Source: Butyrivibrio proteoclasticus P6B7
GTDB lineage: Bacteria; Bacillota; Clostridia; Lachnospirales; Lachnospiraceae
DNA length: 64,000 nt
Assembly: GCF_000622085.1 (NCBI RefSeq)
Contig: NZ_JHWL01000006.1
Location: forward strand, 108,902-172,901
Reading direction: 5' to 3'
Shown here: one piece after another, positions 63,161 through 64,000 of the stretch
How positions within the stretch are numbered: the first letter of the stretch is position 1
Layout of the letters: each line of letters opens with the position of its first letter
The notes under the pieces: generated by a model
What the model was told of the DNA's origin: nothing
The model's input: only the letters and a program-made list of their open reading frames with translations
Databases searched by the model: none
Position numbers and translations under genes: made by a program

Positions 63161-63706
63161 TTATAGTTCTTTTACCATGCGGATGTCGTCGGCATAAGTT
63201 CCGTCCTTATACTTGTTGGCATTAGGTATTCTGCCGCACTCTGTAAAGCCAAGGCTCTCGTAGAGATGATATGCTCTGTCGTTTCCGCCCACAACTGTAA
63301 GCTCAATCTGTTCATAGCCGCATTTCTTTGCTCCATCCAGAAGTTCTGTAAGCATGAGGCGGCCAAGGCCGAGGCCTGTATATCTTTGGAAAAGAGCTAT
63401 GCCAAGATCTGCGCGGTGTCTGGCTCTGTTACGGTCCCCTACTGGCTCAAAGGAGCAATTACCGGCGTATTCGCCATCAACAAATGCAAGAATCAGCATG
63501 GAATCCTCGGCATCATTCTTGCCATCAATGAATCCCACCTCTGACTCAGCTGTATACTTGATTTCCTCAGGGTCACACAGAAGAAATCTTGTTTCGCCGC
63601 AGACTGTCTTAAGGTAGTCCACCAGAGTCTGCGCATCCTCGTGCTTTGCTGGGCGAAGTATTACTTCTCTTCCGCTAAGTTCAAATTTCTTTTCCTCGAA
63701 TTTCAT
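63161..63706 (-). CDS. GNAT family N-acetyltransferase
   Basis: A 181-residue acetyltransferase. The acetyl-CoA motif appears around RYTGLGLGRLMLTELLDGAKK (Q/RxxGxG/A-like), followed by GYEQIELTVVGGNDRAYHLYESLGF, the typical motif B. The substrate, small molecule or protein N-terminus, is not evident. AGGAGGAG precedes the start. It is monocistronic between dispersed repeats. Confidence 0.88.
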   Translation of the reverse strand: MKFEEKKFELSGREVILRPAKHEDAQTLVDYLKTVCGETRFLLCDPEEIKYTAESEVGFIDGKNDAEDSMLILAFVDGEYAGNCSFEPVGDRNRARHRADLGIALFQRYTGLGLGRLMLTELLDGAKKCGYEQIELTVVGGNDRAYHLYESLGFTECGRIPNANKYKDGTYADDIRMVKEL

Positions 63707-63722
63707 AATGTTCTCCTCCTTA

Positions 63723-63752
63723 AGTCAATTAGAACCGTCCCCAGTGACTCCC
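63723..63752. repeat. Short member of the GTCCCC repeat family
   Basis: AGTCAATTAGAACCGTCCCC-AGTGACTCCC, nearly identical to the copy at 62202, just upstream of the GNAT gene's ribosome site. Confidence 0.85.
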
Positions 63753-63793
63753 CATAGACTTACATATCCCCTATGATACTATGTCCAAAGGCA

Positions 63794-63835
63794 GAAAAAA
63801 AGAGACTTTTTGATGTAGTCTCTTCAAAAAGTCTA
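63794..63835 (-). terminator. Intrinsic terminator for a unit entering from the right
   Basis: AGACTTTTTGA...TCAAAAAGTCT, an 11-bp stem, followed by CTTTTTTTC on the minus strand. A competing hairpin GAGAC...GTCTC uses part of the same bases. No gene ends between here and 64000, so the transcript comes from the structured stretch or beyond the window. Confidence 0.75.
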
Positions 63836-63885
63836 CTTTTGATGCTAACAGTATTAATATTCGGATATAACGAGCCATGCAGGAT

Positions 63886-63999
63886 GATTTCCGATTGGGC
63901 CGATGGGAGCTTGCTCACAAATCGGCACATATCGGAATCAGCCTATAAGGCGACAAGACGGATGAAATAGAATGCGTCAGCATTCTATGAATTCGCCTT
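63886..63999. repeat. Densely folded non-coding stretch at the window edge
   Basis: Two nested structures. 63886-63939 pairs GAT(t)TCCGAT/ATCGGAATC, GCCGAT/ATCGGC, and GAGC/GCTC in order. 63947-63999 pairs AAGGCGA/TCGCCTT around the inner hairpin AGAATGC-gtca-GCATTCT. Open frames are short. With the terminator at 63794-63835 downstream on the minus strand, it may be the 3' part of a structured RNA or one arm of another palindromic element. Confidence 0.7.
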
Positions 64000-64000
64000 G

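Noticed and set aside
63773..63970. Plus-strand frame of 65 codons at the right edge
   Set aside because: It runs through a terminator hairpin and a densely folded stretch, and no ribosome site precedes it.

Overview
The window looks like chromosomal DNA of a Lachnospiraceae member (Clostridia, Bacillota), most like Butyrivibrio or Pseudobutyrivibrio. The grounds are the gene families (DUF4317, DUF5688, a KaiC-like/PPDK-type PEP-pyruvate-binding protein, BMP/Nup nucleoside uptake, GH127, YesMN-type systems with sugar ABC importers), an HPr with the Ser46 regulatory site, strong GGAGG ribosome sites, and intrinsic terminators after most units. No phage, integrase, transposase, CRISPR or conjugation gene was seen. 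Most genes lie on the minus strand.

Layout. 0-2 kb: a DUF4317 protein and a lone CheC/FliY-like phosphatase. 2-8.2 kb (plus): fruR-fruK-fruA-ptsH-ptsI, a fructose PTS unit carrying both general PTS proteins, behind an operator of four TGATT repeats spaced exactly 10 bp. 8.2-14.3 kb: a small protein, a zinc-ribbon membrane protein, gdhA behind a leader with an intrinsic terminator, an SH3b membrane protein, tRNA-Arg(CCG), a DUF5688 protein and efp. 14.4-18.3 kb: a five-gene NAD salvage operon (nrtR-pncA-NMN adenylyltransferase-pncB-nadE) covering nicotinamide to NAD. 18.4-22 kb: a five-copy 64-bp hairpin repeat, then a divergent AraC regulator and GH127 beta-L-arabinofuranosidase. 22-30 kb: a GDSL-like surface hydrolase with an 85-residue Lys/Glu helix, then aroQ at the end of a binding protein-permease-permease-histidine kinase-response regulator unit. 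30-33 kb: a lipoprotein, a MATE transporter and a gene-free 670-bp imperfect palindrome. 33-41.2 kb: purine salvage (guanine-class riboswitch, nupNOPQ-like importer, xpt), followed by a GIY-YIG protein and two-subunit aconitase X. 41.7-49.5 kb: small unknowns, an isochorismatase-like hydrolase, thioredoxin, a DUF362 ferredoxin-like protein, a membrane-anchored GH25-like protein and assorted hydrolases. 49.5-57.2 kb: the 862-aa PEP/pyruvate-binding protein, an ldh remnant, a 4Fe-4S protein divergent from a Crp/Fnr regulator, a 5'-nucleotidase-like HAD protein and asparaginase. 57.3-64 kb: an FtsX-type ABC exporter behind a consensus promoter with two 16-bp palindromes, an S41 protease, an XRE membrane regulator and a GNAT acetyltransferase.

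Several signals are not explained by genes: (i) a strongly over-represented strand-symmetric word AAAAGAGCT/AGCTCTTTT; (ii) a dispersed family of intergenic inverted repeats built on AGAACCGTCCCC, concentrated right of 46 kb; (iii) the 670-bp palindrome at 32.5-33.1 kb and a second densely folded stretch at the right edge; (iv) two tandem arrays of hairpin units with constant periods of 64 and 52 bp; and (v) an unassigned attenuator-like gdhA leader. All calls rest on reading the sequence; no database search was run.
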